Shown here: positions 27,206 to 35,537 of the stretch, one piece after another | How positions within the stretch are numbered: position 1 is the stretch's first letter | How the letters are laid out: each line of letters starts with the position of its first letter | From: Kribbella sindirgiensis | GTDB taxonomy: Bacteria > Actinomycetota > Actinomycetes > Propionibacteriales > Kribbellaceae | Assembly (NCBI RefSeq): GCF_004331435.1 | Contig: NZ_SJKA01000002.1 | Location: 372,001 to 436,000 of the forward strand | Length of the DNA stretch: 64,000 nucleotides | Direction: 5' to 3' | Position numbers and translations under genes: made by a program | The notes under the pieces: model-generated | What the model was told of the DNA's origin: nothing | The model's database searches: none | Seen by the model: only the letters and a program-made list of their open reading frames with translations

Positions 27206-27493
27206 ATGAGTGAGCTCCTGACCGACGACCAGATCGACCTCGCGTTGCGCGACCATCTCCCGGAGTGGAAGGTCGTGGACAACGAACTGGTGCGCAGCGT
27301 CAAGAGGGACACGTTCCTGGACGGCATCCGGCTGGTGGCGACCGTCGGGCAGCTCGCGGAGTCGATGAACCACCACCCGGACATGGACATCCGCTACACC
27401 ACGATCACGTTCCGGGTCAGCAGCCACGAGGCCGGCGGGATCACCGACGACGACCTCGTGCTCGCGCAGCACATCGACACCGCCGCGGGATAA
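27206..27493 (+). CDS. 4a-hydroxytetrahydrobiopterin dehydratase (pterin carbinolamine dehydratase)
   Basis: A 95-residue pterin-4a-carbinolamine dehydratase. It dehydrates 4a-hydroxy-tetrahydropterin produced by aromatic amino-acid hydroxylases. The active-site motif is AESMNHHPDMDI with the two histidines, and the C-terminal SHEAGGITDDDLVLAQHID matches the THDxGGLTxxDxxLA pattern. The ATG lies four bases after the DUF4091 stop, yet a TAGAGT -10 box inside the end of that gene stands exactly six bases before the ATG, so it may have its own leaderless transcript. No amino-acid hydroxylase is adjacent. Confidence 0.9.
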   Translation: MSELLTDDQIDLALRDHLPEWKVVDNELVRSVKRDTFLDGIRLVATVGQLAESMNHHPDMDIRYTTITFRVSSHEAGGITDDDLVLAQHIDTAAG

Positions 27494-27579
27494 GCACCGG
27501 CTGACCTGTTCTCGTCATGGCGCTTGTCGGCCACGGCAAGCGCTGGTCCGGTGTGCCCGGAATCCCTTACATCTAAGGG

Positions 27580-28638
27580 ATGACCGTCGTCGGAACTGCC
27601 CTGACCGTCCTGATCGCGCTGACTCCTCCGTACGCCGGTGCCGCGGACCCCGGCTGGTTCTGGAACCGCCCGCACTGCGACACCGTGTACGGCGACGGCT
27701 CGGTGACGATCACCGAATCCGACGGCGCGACCCTCGCGCCGACGACCGGCAAGCTGCGCGCCGTCACGTACGCGAAGGTCGCCGCGCTGCAGGAGCCGAA
27801 CACGCTCGTCAGCATCGGCCGGCAGGCGATCCAGCGCTCGAGTGACGCCGGTTGCAGCTGGCAGTTGCTCGACAAGACACCGGACGACCTGAGCACGTAC
27901 GACGTACAGCCCGGGCCGGGCGATGCGGCGTACATCTACAGCGTCAACGACCAGCCCATCCATCGCGTGCGCGGCTCGCAGGTCAGCACGGTCCTCGGCC
28001 CGGTCGCGGGTGGTGGGCTGGCTGCGTTGCACGCACAGCCCGGACGGCTGCGGGTCGTGGCCGGCGACGGGCAGCTGTACGACTCCTCGAACGACGGCGT
28101 GACCTGGCAGCGGGTCGGCGTACCGCCTGCTCGTGATCTCTTCCTGTACGACGCCGTGGTGGATCCGAGGAACCCGGATCATGTCGTGGCCGGTGTGATG
28201 TCGGACGGCGTGTACGTGACGTTCGACGGCGGGCGGAGCTGGACCCGGTCGCGGCCGGTGGAACGGGTGAACGCGTTCAGCCTGGCGATGTCACCGGCCG
28301 ATCCGTCGAAGGTCTGGATGGAGGGGTACGACCGGGATCGGTCGACCCGGTTCATCTGGGAGTCGACCGACGGCGGCCAGAAGTTCCGCGAGGTCCTGGA
28401 CCAGAGCCGCGCCGACCTCATCAACGGCAACAAGATGTGGGCCTCACCGGTGGACCCCGACCTCCTCTACTTCAGCTACGGCACCTCCTTCGCCAACTTC
28501 GGCGCCGACCTGTACCGCTTCGTCCCCTCGACAGGCGCCCTCACGAAGAACCACAACACCTTCGACGGCATCCCGTCGCTGGCCTTCAACCCCGCCAACC
28601 CCAAGATCCTGTACCTGGGCCTGGCCGAGGAGCGGTGA
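27580..28638 (+). CDS. Secreted beta-propeller protein with Asp-box repeats
   Basis: A 352-residue exported protein: residues 1-21 are a short signal peptide (ending YAGAAD). At least four Asp-box (BNR-like) motifs of pattern S-x-D-x-G-x-x-W occur: SSDAGCSWQ, SNDGVTWQR, TFDGGRSWTR and STDGGQKFRE, spaced 50-90 residues. Such repeats build sialidase-like or sortilin-like propellers. No catalytic Arg triad of sialidases was recognised, so it is probably a binding or scaffold protein. TACATC stands six bases before the ATG, consistent with a leaderless mRNA. It is convergent with the VOC gene. Confidence 0.75.
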   Translation: MTVVGTALTVLIALTPPYAGAADPGWFWNRPHCDTVYGDGSVTITESDGATLAPTTGKLRAVTYAKVAALQEPNTLVSIGRQAIQRSSDAGCSWQLLDKTPDDLSTYDVQPGPGDAAYIYSVNDQPIHRVRGSQVSTVLGPVAGGGLAALHAQPGRLRVVAGDGQLYDSSNDGVTWQRVGVPPARDLFLYDAVVDPRNPDHVVAGVMSDGVYVTFDGGRSWTRSRPVERVNAFSLAMSPADPSKVWMEGYDRDRSTRFIWESTDGGQKFREVLDQSRADLINGNKMWASPVDPDLLYFSYGTSFANFGADLYRFVPSTGALTKNHNTFDGIPSLAFNPANPKILYLGLAEER

Positions 28639-28756
28639 GGTGGGGGCGGACCTGCGCCACTCACCAACCCTCGCCCAAGGGCCCTCCGAGGACAGGGCTG
28701 AGCCTGGACCGCGCGAACTGCCGGAGGTTGGTGAGTGGTGGAGGTCCGCGCCTCAC
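28635..28756. terminator. Long bidirectional hairpin between convergent genes
   Basis: Arms 28635-28670 and 28725-28756 pair imperfectly; the inner 13 bp, CCACTCACCAACC (28657-28669) and its complement (28726-28738), pair perfectly. The outer bases overlap both stop codons. Probably terminates both genes. Confidence 0.7.
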
Positions 28757-29100
28757 GCCTGACGTAACCCGACGAGTACTCCCTCGGTGTCGCGGAGGTA
28801 GCTCAGTCTGCCGACACCGGGGAGGTCCTGGATCTCGCCGATCGGAGTGCCGCCTGCCGCGCGGGCGCCCTCCAGCGTCGCTTGGAGGTCGTCGACCTCG
28901 ATCCAGGCGATGGTCGGTTGCGACTGGTACCGGCTGCTCATGATCGCTCCGTCGATCCCCTCCCCCGGCCCGGTCGCCGCGAGCAGGTATCCGTCGGGGA
29001 CCGGCGCCGGCGTCACCTCCCAGGCGAACACCTCACGGTAGAACTTCGCGGCCCGATCGTGGTCCTCGGCAACTATCTCGACATGAACTATGCGTCCCAT
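28753..29100 (-). CDS. VOC family protein (glyoxalase/bleomycin-resistance fold)
   Basis: A 115-residue single-domain VOC protein. MGRIVHVEIVAEDHDRAAKF is a typical first beta-alpha unit with a metal-ligand His, and IAWIEVDDLQATLEGARAAG begins the second module. The last strand ends GVLVGLRQ, where a Glu ligand is expected (DTEGVLVGL). The function may be an isomerase, dioxygenase or binding protein; it cannot be told from the sequence. The ATG at 29100 has GAGGAT about six bases upstream. It lies 10 bp after the AraC regulator gene on the same strand, so the two are probably co-transcribed. Confidence 0.85.
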   Translation of the reverse strand: MGRIVHVEIVAEDHDRAAKFYREVFAWEVTPAPVPDGYLLAATGPGEGIDGAIMSSRYQSQPTIAWIEVDDLQATLEGARAAGGTPIGEIQDLPGVGRLSYLRDTEGVLVGLRQA

Positions 29101-29110
29101 CCCCAGATCC

Positions 29111-29911
29111 TCACTCGCCGCGCGTGGAGTCGTCTTGGACGGATCTTCCATGCATCAGCGCGGCGATGCCGTTCTGTACGGCGAGGAAGGTCGTCGCACT
29201 GACGCCGGTGTAACGCTTGAAGTCGCGCGCCGCGTGCGCCTGGTCGTAGTACCCGTGCAACGCCGACAGGGTCGCGGCAGCGTCGGCGGGACCACCGAGC
29301 AGCCCGCCGACGAAGTGGTAGTACCGGATGATCTCGGCGTACCGCTTCGGCCCGATGCCGATGCTCCGCCGGAACAGCCGATACAAGGTGCTGTACGACG
29401 TACCGCACCGCCGCACCACCTCAGCCACGGCCACCTGGCCCCCCAGCTCGTCGATCGCGCGCACTGCCTCGATCACGACCGGCGGAGCGACCGTCGTCGT
29501 CAACCGAACCGCGAGGAAGCCTGCCAGCCGCTCGGCACGCTTCGCGCCGAACGGCACCGCCCGCAACTCCGTCACCAACCCGGCCACCGCATCCGCGCCG
29601 GCCCAGTCCCCCAGCGGCTGCACCTCGTCCACCAACGCGGTGAGACCGAACGACGCGAGCCCCCACGGCGTGAACTCGACGCCGGCGTAACTCGACGTAC
29701 CTACCTGTCCGAGCACCTGCGGCCGGGTCATCACCCCGAACACCGAGGCCGCATTCGGCCACTCGACCTGAGTCACCGGATCATGCCGAGTCCCCGGCTC
29801 GCCGAGTGCCACGGCCAGCCCCGGCCGTCCGTTGGGAATCAGGATCTCCTGCCGCAACCGCGGCAACGGCGCCGATTCGACCAGCCAGACGTGGTCAACG
29901 ACGTCCCGCAA
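29111..29911 (-). CDS. AraC family transcriptional regulator
   Basis: A 266-residue regulator. The N-terminal 150 residues are of the DUF6597 type (HVWLVES, ILIPNGRPGLAVALG). The C-terminal AraC domain has two helix-turn-helix motifs, the first around VAVAEVVRRCGTSYSTLYRL and the second around GYYDQAHAARDFKRYTGVSA. The only start in this frame is TTG 29911; an in-frame TAA is nine codons upstream and the residues between (including SPPERL) look native to the family, so the true start may be a non-canonical codon upstream. The VOC gene 10 bp downstream is the likely target. Confidence 0.82.
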   Translation of the reverse strand: MRDVVDHVWLVESAPLPRLRQEILIPNGRPGLAVALGEPGTRHDPVTQVEWPNAASVFGVMTRPQVLGQVGTSSYAGVEFTPWGLASFGLTALVDEVQPLGDWAGADAVAGLVTELRAVPFGAKRAERLAGFLAVRLTTTVAPPVVIEAVRAIDELGGQVAVAEVVRRCGTSYSTLYRLFRRSIGIGPKRYAEIIRYYHFVGGLLGGPADAAATLSALHGYYDQAHAARDFKRYTGVSATTFLAVQNGIAALMHGRSVQDDSTRGE

Positions 29912-29993
29912 CCGCTCAGGAGGAGAGAACCGCTGTTAGCTCACGCCTGAGATCGTAAGTCCCTGGCTCGTTTGCATCAGTTACCGTTGATGA

Positions 29994-30818
29994 GTGACGA
30001 GTGTTGAGGAATATCGCCTGCTCGGGTTCGCCGATGCCGACCGGGACGCGGCCGAGGCGTTCGAGCCGGATCAGACGGCGGTGAAGGAGCTCGCGGACCA
30101 GATCCGCGGCGCGATCGGGAAGCTCGGCCGGGAGCCGGAGTTCACGATGCCGGAGGACCCGCGGAACTCGGTCCAGGCGTTCCTGGACACCGTGCCGGAC
30201 ATCCGCCGGTTCCACACAGAGCGAGGTATTCCGGACAAGATCAGCTGGGCGACGCTGGCCGATCTGGGTCAGCAGCTCAAGGTGAGTCGTCGTACGCACG
30301 GTGAGTACAGCCTGGAGACGCACTGGTGGCTGACGAACTTCTGGGTCGGCAACATCTACTGGCTCGGGCGCCTGCAGTACATGCTGCACCAGGTGCCCGA
30401 GGACAAGCCGGTCCCGGGCACCGAGCCGGGTGAGTGGATCATCGGCGTGCACATCCCGGAGACCGGTCCGCTGACCCCCGAGCTGGTCGACGACAGCATC
30501 CAGCAGGCCCGCGAGTTCTTCCCGCGGTACTTCCCGGAGTACCCGGTGCGGACGGCGAACCTGTGGTCCTGGCTGCTCGACCCGTACCTGCTCGACAACC
30601 TCCCGCAGGACTCGAACATGGTGAAGTTCGGCCGCCGCTTCACGCCGTACGGGACACCGAACGACAGCCAGGACAGCGCGATCTTCTTCACGTTCCGCAC
30701 CCACGGCCTGGAGCATCTCGACGAGCTCCCGCAGGACACGAGCCTGCAGCGACTCGTCGTCGGCCGGATCAAGGACGGCGGCACCTGGCAGAGCGCGTAC
30801 GGCTACACCAAGCTATGA
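29994..30818 (+). CDS. Two-domain acyltransferase (NAT_N plus GNAT-like C-terminal domain)
   Basis: A 274-residue protein matching the actinobacterial 'acyltransferase domain-containing' family: an N-terminal helical domain (residues 1-130) and a C-terminal GNAT-like domain (about 140-270) with GEWIIGVHIPETGPLTPELV and RRFTPYG. It may transfer an acyl group, but the substrate is unknown. The GTG at 29994 is used; an ATG four bases upstream is out of frame and stops at once. TACCGT ends exactly six bases before the GTG, a good -10 box for leaderless transcription. The 3' end overlaps the convergent deacetylase gene by 6 bp. Confidence 0.75.
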   Translation: MTSVEEYRLLGFADADRDAAEAFEPDQTAVKELADQIRGAIGKLGREPEFTMPEDPRNSVQAFLDTVPDIRRFHTERGIPDKISWATLADLGQQLKVSRRTHGEYSLETHWWLTNFWVGNIYWLGRLQYMLHQVPEDKPVPGTEPGEWIIGVHIPETGPLTPELVDDSIQQAREFFPRYFPEYPVRTANLWSWLLDPYLLDNLPQDSNMVKFGRRFTPYGTPNDSQDSAIFFTFRTHGLEHLDELPQDTSLQRLVVGRIKDGGTWQSAYGYTKL

Positions 30819-31985
30819 CGGCTGCCGCGGACCACGCGGTACGCCGTACTTCGCCAGCCAGCTTGCCAGCTCCATGTTGGACACGCACCGTACGTCGGCC
30901 TGCGTGCACGTCTCCGTGACGAAGGCGGCGAGCGCGTCGGAGTACACGCTGTTGTTCCAGCGGTTGAAGTGGTTGCCGAGGAACAACGGCGGATTGCCAC
31001 TCGCCCGTGATTTCGCCAAGGCCGCCCGGTAGGTCGCGAGGACCTGTGCCTTGAGCGCCGGAGCCTGGGCGATCGGCGCCTTGCGCGCCTGCGTCTGCGC
31101 GAACCACAGGTTGTAGTCCATCGTCAGCGTCTTCTTCGCGGTACCGGCCAGCGTCACTGATTCCAGCGGGAAGTTCCACAGCCCGTCGGCCTTCTTCGGC
31201 CAGGCGATGTACCCGGGCGCGGAGGCGTCGTACAGCATGCCGCGCTGCGCCATCGCGAGCCGGTACGCGGGGCGGTCGCCTTCCAGGCAAGGTGTCCGCA
31301 TGCCCTTCACGGTCGCCGGATCGAACGGCGGCTCGACGGTCTTGCCGGCTGCGAGTGACGGGCCGGTGCGCACCATCCGGTCGAACGCGCCCAGTTCGGC
31401 GGTCCACTGGGCGGTCGTCCAGCGGCCGATGCCGGTCGCGCCGCAGAAGTGCCCGTTGGCGTGCGTGCCGATCTCGTGGCCCTCGGCGATCGCCTCCCGC
31501 AGTACCTTCGTCCGGCCGAGAATGTCGGCCGGGTCGCCCCAGCCGATGTCGGAGGCGCCGGGCTTTTTGTACGGCGGTTTGTAGTCGGTGCGCCGATCGC
31601 CCGGGTACAGGTACGGGCCGGAGAGGAAGAATGTCATTCGCGCGTTGACCTGTCGCGCCACGGCCCGCCAGCGGGCCCAGAGCATGAGATCGCCGGCGCC
31701 GTCGAAGGAGACGACGACGAACAGCGGCGGTTTGCCGCTGGGCAGTCGTCCCGGGAAGGACCGCAGTACCGGAGCTGCTGCCGGGAGCTTTCCTGGCGGA
31801 GACGTCGAAGGAGGCGTCGACGCTGTGGTGCTGGGTTTGGGCGTCGGCGCAACGGTGGGCTTCGCCGTGGTGGGTTTGGAAGCAGAGGGGCTGGGAGCGC
31901 CTTCGAGGGGTACGTCGGCGCATCCGGCCAGCACCGCCGCGATCACCACCACAGCGGCCGCGAGGTTCGCCCCAGGCCTCACCAC
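30813..31985 (-). CDS. Secreted polysaccharide deacetylase-like lipoprotein
   Basis: A 390-residue exported protein. VRPGANLAAAVVVIAAVLAGC is a lipoprotein signal with lipobox LAGC. A Pro/Ser/Thr-rich linker (about 30-65) follows. The catalytic part resembles NodB/CE4 deacetylases: VVVSFDGAGD (motif 1, only one Asp before G), HEIGTHANGHF (His pair of motif 2) and the later PLFLGNHFNRW. It would act on cell-wall or exopolysaccharide sugars, but the changed motif 1 makes activity uncertain. The start GTG 31985 is preferred; a longer reading from GTG 32030 would place rare codons and a hairpin inside the gene. Confidence 0.72.
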   Translation of the reverse strand: MVRPGANLAAAVVVIAAVLAGCADVPLEGAPSPSASKPTTAKPTVAPTPKPSTTASTPPSTSPPGKLPAAAPVLRSFPGRLPSGKPPLFVVVSFDGAGDLMLWARWRAVARQVNARMTFFLSGPYLYPGDRRTDYKPPYKKPGASDIGWGDPADILGRTKVLREAIAEGHEIGTHANGHFCGATGIGRWTTAQWTAELGAFDRMVRTGPSLAAGKTVEPPFDPATVKGMRTPCLEGDRPAYRLAMAQRGMLYDASAPGYIAWPKKADGLWNFPLESVTLAGTAKKTLTMDYNLWFAQTQARKAPIAQAPALKAQVLATYRAALAKSRASGNPPLFLGNHFNRWNNSVYSDALAAFVTETCTQADVRCVSNMELASWLAKYGVPRGPRQPS

Positions 31986-32027
31986 GGATCTACTGACGCA
32001 CGAACGCCGGGACAGGTTGGCCCGGGA

Positions 32028-32053
32028 CACGCCCCGGCGTGGAAACCGGGGCG
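32028..32053 (-). terminator. Hairpin after the DedA-type gene
   Basis: Inverted repeat CGCCCCGG / CCGGGGCG (8 bp, loop CGTGGAAA) just past the stop codon of the DedA-type gene. Short but GC-rich; it also argues that the next gene starts downstream of it. Confidence 0.5.
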
Positions 32054-32060
32054 GGGATCG

Positions 32061-32711
32061 TTAAGCGCCTGTGACCTTCATCGCGCGGCGCTTGACCACG
32101 ATCCGGCGGGACGTCTCGACGACGAGACCGATCACCGCGGCCAGGCTCAGGCTGAACGCGAGCCCCTTCAGCTGGTCGTGCGCGAACGCGTCACCGCCGA
32201 GGTACCCGAGCAGGGCGACGTACGTGTAGGCGATCGTCACGCCGGCGAAGGTGAAGACGATGAACTTCTTGAACGAGTACCGCGTCGCGCCCGCCGTCAG
32301 CGTCGCGACCATCCGGGCGCCCGGGACGTAGCGGACCGTCATCAGGATCAGCCCGCCCCGCGAGTGCAGCGCGGCCGAGACCTTCTCGTACAGCTGCTGG
32401 CGGCGCTCCTGGCGCTTCATCCAGCGGTGCAGCGCCGGTCCGGAGCCGCGGCCCAGGAAGTAGCAGACGGACTCGCCGATGACCGAGCCGGCCATCGCGA
32501 CCGCGATGACAAGCGGCAGGTTCTGGTGGCCGGCGGCCGCGGCCATACCGGCCGTGATCACCATGCCCTCGCTGGGCACCACCGGGAACACCGCGTCGAT
32601 CAGGGCCGCGGCGAACAGGATGAGCAGCAGCCAGTGCGAGGCCATCGCAAGGCCGAGCAGGTGTCGCGCGACCTCTATCAGCTCCGTCACCTGGCCAAGG
32701 ATGCCATTCAT
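32061..32711 (-). CDS. DedA family membrane protein
   Basis: A 216-residue inner-membrane protein with five or six helices. The DedA/VTT signature is seen in DAVFPVVPSEGMVI, AMAGSVIGESVCYFLGRG and the re-entrant RYVPGARMVATLTAGATRYS, where the conserved Arg and Gly lie. DedA proteins are thought to move phospholipids or undecaprenyl phosphate across the membrane and affect envelope stress. The ATG at 32711 (MNGILGQ) is preferred to TTG 32717. A separate hairpin follows the gene, so it is not clearly in one operon with the deacetylase. Confidence 0.87.
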   Translation of the reverse strand: MNGILGQVTELIEVARHLLGLAMASHWLLLILFAAALIDAVFPVVPSEGMVITAGMAAAAGHQNLPLVIAVAMAGSVIGESVCYFLGRGSGPALHRWMKRQERRQQLYEKVSAALHSRGGLILMTVRYVPGARMVATLTAGATRYSFKKFIVFTFAGVTIAYTYVALLGYLGGDAFAHDQLKGLAFSLSLAAVIGLVVETSRRIVVKRRAMKVTGA

Positions 32712-32788
32712 CGTCAAGAGAGCCGCAATCCCACCGCTGTGATTCAGGCCTGGTTCACCCGATGTTCAGCCGATGCCACTGGCTGAGG

Positions 32789-33970
32789 TCAGAGCAGCAC
32801 AGGGAGTTCGCGGATCGCGTTCATCAGCAGGCTCGGGTGCCGCGGCGGATCCTGCTCGGGCACGGCGAGCCGCAGCCGCGGGAACCGCTCGAACAGCAGA
32901 CCGAGCGCGATCCGGCCCTCGAGCCGCGCGAGCGGGGCGCCGAGGCAGTGGTGGATGCCGTGCCCGAACGCGAGGTGCGCGGTGTCGGTCCGGGTGATGT
33001 CGAGCTCGTCCGCCCGCTCGACCTTCCGTACGTCGCGGTTCGCCGGGAGCAGCGCGAACACGATCACCTCACCGGCCTCGATCCGGGTCCCGGCGATGTC
33101 GATCGGGGCGGCGGCGACGTACGGGATCGCGGCCTGCAGCGGACCGTCGTACCGAAGGAGTTCCTCGACGGCCGTGGGCAGCCGCTCCGGCTCGTTCTTC
33201 AGCAGCTCGAGCTGGTCGGGATGCCGAAGCAGAGCGTGTACTCCGTTGGTGATCAGGCTGACCGTCGTCTCGTGGCCGGCCGCGAGGAGCAGGAAGACCA
33301 TCGAGGTCAGCTCGTCCTCGCTGAGATGGTCGCTGCCGTCGCGGGTCGCGATCAGGGCGGACAACAGGTCGTCGGTCGGCGCCTGCTGCTTCTGCACGAT
33401 CAGCCCGTGGACGAAGGCGAGCATCGCGGTCGTCGCCTCGACGTACTCCTCGGCGGTGTACACGGCGGCGTTCACGAACACCGACGACCAGCGGCGGAAG
33501 TCGTCGCGCCGGACGGCCGGAATGCCGATCAGCTCGCAGATGACGGTGATCGGCAGCGGGTAGCTGTACGCGTTCACGAGGTCGACCGGCTCGTCCGCGG
33601 TAGCCATCTCGTCGAGCAGGCCGGTGGCGATCTCCCGGATCCTCGGCTCGAGCGCCTCGATCCGGCGCCGGGTGAACGCGGCCGTCACCAGTTTGCGCAG
33701 CCGGGTGTGGTCCGGCGGGTTCGCGCCCAGCATGTGCTGCTCGGTGCGCGCGATCAGGTCGTCCATGACGCTGTCGCGGTGCGGCCCGTCGAGAGGCGAG
33801 CGCACCACGTCGGGATGGGCGAGCAGCTCGCGCGTCTCGGCGTACCCGGTGACGAGCTGGACCGGTACGCCGGTGAACAGGGTCAGGCGCTGCACCGGGC
33901 CGGTGGACGCGAGGTCCTCGAACCCCCAGTGGCGGGCGATTCCGCTGACTTCGGTGAACGGCTGCCTCAT
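32789..33970 (-). CDS. Cytochrome P450
   Basis: A 393-residue soluble P450 monooxygenase. The I-helix oxygen-activation motif is AGHETT (residues 231-236), the K-helix ExxR is E270-L-L-R273, and the heme-binding loop is FGHGIHHCLG with thiolate Cys342. Size and sequence resemble CYP105/CYP107-like actinobacterial enzymes; the substrate is unknown and no ferredoxin or reductase gene is adjacent. TAGGCT ends exactly six bases before the ATG (leaderless). It is divergent from an ArsR regulator whose operator lies in the 60-bp shared region, so regulation by that protein is likely. Confidence 0.95.
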   Translation of the reverse strand: MRQPFTEVSGIARHWGFEDLASTGPVQRLTLFTGVPVQLVTGYAETRELLAHPDVVRSPLDGPHRDSVMDDLIARTEQHMLGANPPDHTRLRKLVTAAFTRRRIEALEPRIREIATGLLDEMATADEPVDLVNAYSYPLPITVICELIGIPAVRRDDFRRWSSVFVNAAVYTAEEYVEATTAMLAFVHGLIVQKQQAPTDDLLSALIATRDGSDHLSEDELTSMVFLLLAAGHETTVSLITNGVHALLRHPDQLELLKNEPERLPTAVEELLRYDGPLQAAIPYVAAAPIDIAGTRIEAGEVIVFALLPANRDVRKVERADELDITRTDTAHLAFGHGIHHCLGAPLARLEGRIALGLLFERFPRLRLAVPEQDPPRHPSLLMNAIRELPVLL

Positions 33971-33993
33971 GCGGCCAGCCTATGTCCGTCCCC

Positions 33994-34021
33994 TTGACAG
34001 AACAGTTCACCATTTGGTGAA
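33994..34021. promoter_or_regulatory. ArsR promoter with operator palindrome
   Basis: TTGACA (33994-33999) is a perfect -35. The inverted repeat TTCACCA-TT-TGGTGAA (34006-34021) lies downstream in the spacer/-10 zone, the classical position for an autoregulating ArsR repressor. It is also about 40 bp from the divergent P450 start, so it may control both. Confidence 0.75.
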
Positions 34022-34030
34022 GTATTGCGG

Positions 34031-34348
34031 GTGCTGAGTACGACGTTCGGAGCGCTCGCGGACCCGACCCGGCTGGCCGTCGTCGGCCGGCTGAGCCGGG
34101 GTGACGCGACGATGGGCGAGCTGGCCGAGCCGCACCGGATCACGCCACCGGCGATGACCAAGCACGTCACGGTGCTGGTCGACGCCGGGCTGGTGAGCCG
34201 GCGGCGGGTCGGCCGTACCGTCGTGTGCTCGCTCCGGCCGGAGGCGTTCTCCGAGGTGGAGCAGTGGCTCGGCGACCTCACGGCGTACTGGAACGGCACC
34301 GTGGACCGGTTGGAAGAACTCCTGCGAGGGGACGGCGATGGACACTGA
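34031..34348 (+). CDS. ArsR family helix-turn-helix regulator
   Basis: A 105-residue winged-helix repressor of the ArsR type: FGALADPTRLAVVGRLSRGD, then the recognition region ITPPAMTKHVTVLVDAGLVS. No Cys is present, so it does not sense metals in the classical way; this subgroup is usually paired with SRPBCC proteins. The GTG 34031 start is preferred to a TTG two codons upstream. The 3' end overlaps the SRPBCC gene by 11 bp. It probably represses itself and the divergent P450. Confidence 0.88.
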   Translation: MLSTTFGALADPTRLAVVGRLSRGDATMGELAEPHRITPPAMTKHVTVLVDAGLVSRRRVGRTVVCSLRPEAFSEVEQWLGDLTAYWNGTVDRLEELLRGDGDGH

Positions 34349-34778
34349 GATCCGGATCGAAAGGGTGCTTCCGGCAACTATCGGACGGGTGTACGACGCC
34401 TGGACGCGGGCCGACCTCCTGGTCCAGTGGTACTGCCCGAACCCGAAACTCGACCTGAAGGTGCAGGCTGACGTCCGCACCGGTGGTTCGTACGTCGTGG
34501 AGATGGGGCCGTACGTGGTGCGCGGGACCTACCTCGAGGTCGAGCCGCCGCGCCGGCTGGTGTTCAGCTGGAAGTGGGACGGCACCGACGACGAGCCGAC
34601 CCGCGTCGAGGTCGAACTGTCCGAGGTCCCCGACGGCACCCGCATGCTGCTCAGCCACACCGGCTTCGCGACCGCCGAGGACGCCGCGAACCACCGTCAG
34701 GGCTGGGAACCGGAGGTCCTGCGACTGGCCGAGCTGCTCACCGTTCGACAGCCCGACCCCGCAACCGATCGAGGCTGA
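34338..34778 (+). CDS. SRPBCC / AHSA1-type domain protein
   Basis: A 146-residue START/Bet v1-like protein of the activator-of-Hsp90 ATPase homologue (AHSA1) type. It opens with IERVLPATIGRVYDAWTRAD and has VFSWKWDGTDDEPTRVEVEL in the middle, typical of the 'helix-grip' ligand-binding fold. It binds a hydrophobic ligand in relatives and may be the effector partner of the upstream ArsR protein. A second ArsR-SRPBCC pair lies at 49.5 kb. Translationally coupled to the ArsR gene. Confidence 0.87.
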   Translation: MDTEIRIERVLPATIGRVYDAWTRADLLVQWYCPNPKLDLKVQADVRTGGSYVVEMGPYVVRGTYLEVEPPRRLVFSWKWDGTDDEPTRVEVELSEVPDGTRMLLSHTGFATAEDAANHRQGWEPEVLRLAELLTVRQPDPATDRG

Positions 34779-34822
34779 GAACGAGGGCGACCGGTCCGTG
34801 AGCAGTCGGGGAACGCGGACCG

Positions 34823-34871
34823 CCAGGCCATCACAAGTGCGCTCGCGCGGGTGCCGATTGTGATGGCCTGG
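34823..34871. terminator. Bidirectional terminator hairpin
   Basis: Perfect 14-bp inverted repeat CCAGGCCATCACAA / TTGTGATGGCCTGG with a 21-base loop, between the SRPBCC gene and the UTRA remnant, which converge here. Confidence 0.8.
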
Positions 34872-34880
34872 AGATCCGGG

Positions 34881-35141
34881 CTACGGGCGGAGGGTGGCGC
34901 GGAAGCCGACGCGGTCGCCGCGGTAGAGAGAGCGGACGACCTCGATGGGCTCACCGGCGGTGTCGCGGCTGTTGCGGCGCAGGAGGAGCATCGGCAGCGA
35001 CTGAGTGGCCTTCAGGAGCTCGGCCTCGCGCGGGGTCGCGATCACCGGATCCCCCTCGGCGACCTTGAACTGCTCCGCGAGGTCGGCGTCGGCGGCCACC
35101 TCGTCGAACGCGACCACCTCACGCCCCGGCGGCTCACTCAC
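34881..35141 (-). pseudogene. Remnant of a GntR-family regulator (C-terminal half of UTRA domain)
   Basis: An 86-codon frame whose product matches only the end of a UTRA ligand-binding domain: FDEVAADADLAEQFKVAEGD, then LLLRRNSRDTAGEPIEVVRS and LYRGDRVGF, the standard closing strands. The N-terminal GntR helix-turn-helix and the first half of UTRA are missing. Upstream lies a terminator and the DUF5302 gene, so no rest of the gene is present. It is best read as a decayed gene; a free-standing sensor domain is possible but unlikely. Confidence 0.75.
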
Positions 35142-35157
35142 AGTGCCGACAATAGTC

Positions 35158-35183
35158 GAGCCCCGGGCGGCAACCCGGGGCTC
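35158..35183 (-). terminator. Terminator of the DUF5302 gene
   Basis: Perfect 10-bp inverted repeat GAGCCCCGGG / CCCGGGGCTC with a six-base loop, 30 bp past the DUF5302 stop codon. Confidence 0.85.
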
Positions 35184-35213
35184 ATGCGGATGGATGGAAC
35201 AGTTTGGCGGAAC

Positions 35214-35390
35214 TCAGCTGCCGGACTTGCGCCGGAACTGGCGCTTCTGCTTGTCGTTGTGCGCGTCGCCGACGCCCTGCCCCCGCACTCCGGATCCCGG
35301 ATGCGAGTGCTTCCCGGCGTTCTTCTTCTCGAGCGCTTCCCGAAACTTCTTCTGCAGATCGTCCGCCGGCTCGCTGGACTTGTCGCTCAT
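35214..35390 (-). CDS. DUF5302 family small protein
   Basis: A 58-residue, highly charged protein: MSDKSSEPADDLQKKFREAL at the start, then a Gly/His-rich loop (KHSHPGSGVRGQG) and the end KRQFRRKSGS. This pattern (helical K/E start ending in REAL, and a C-terminal FRRKSG) matches the actinobacterial DUF5302 family, of unknown function. A good ribosome site, AAGGAG, precedes the ATG at 35390 by about five bases, and a clean terminator follows. Third-codon GC is high. It is easily overlooked because of its size. Confidence 0.8.
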   Translation of the reverse strand: MSDKSSEPADDLQKKFREALEKKNAGKHSHPGSGVRGQGVGDAHNDKQKRQFRRKSGS

Positions 35391-35537
35391 ACCGTCTCCT
35401 TCACAAACCGTAGGCGTACCGACCCCACGCTAACCGAGGGTGAGTACTACCCGCGAGTGGATTCCAGCTCGCGGAAATTCCCGCCGGCGGGTCAGGCGCA
35501 GCTGTAGGTTCGGAGTACGTCGAGGGAGGGACAAGGA

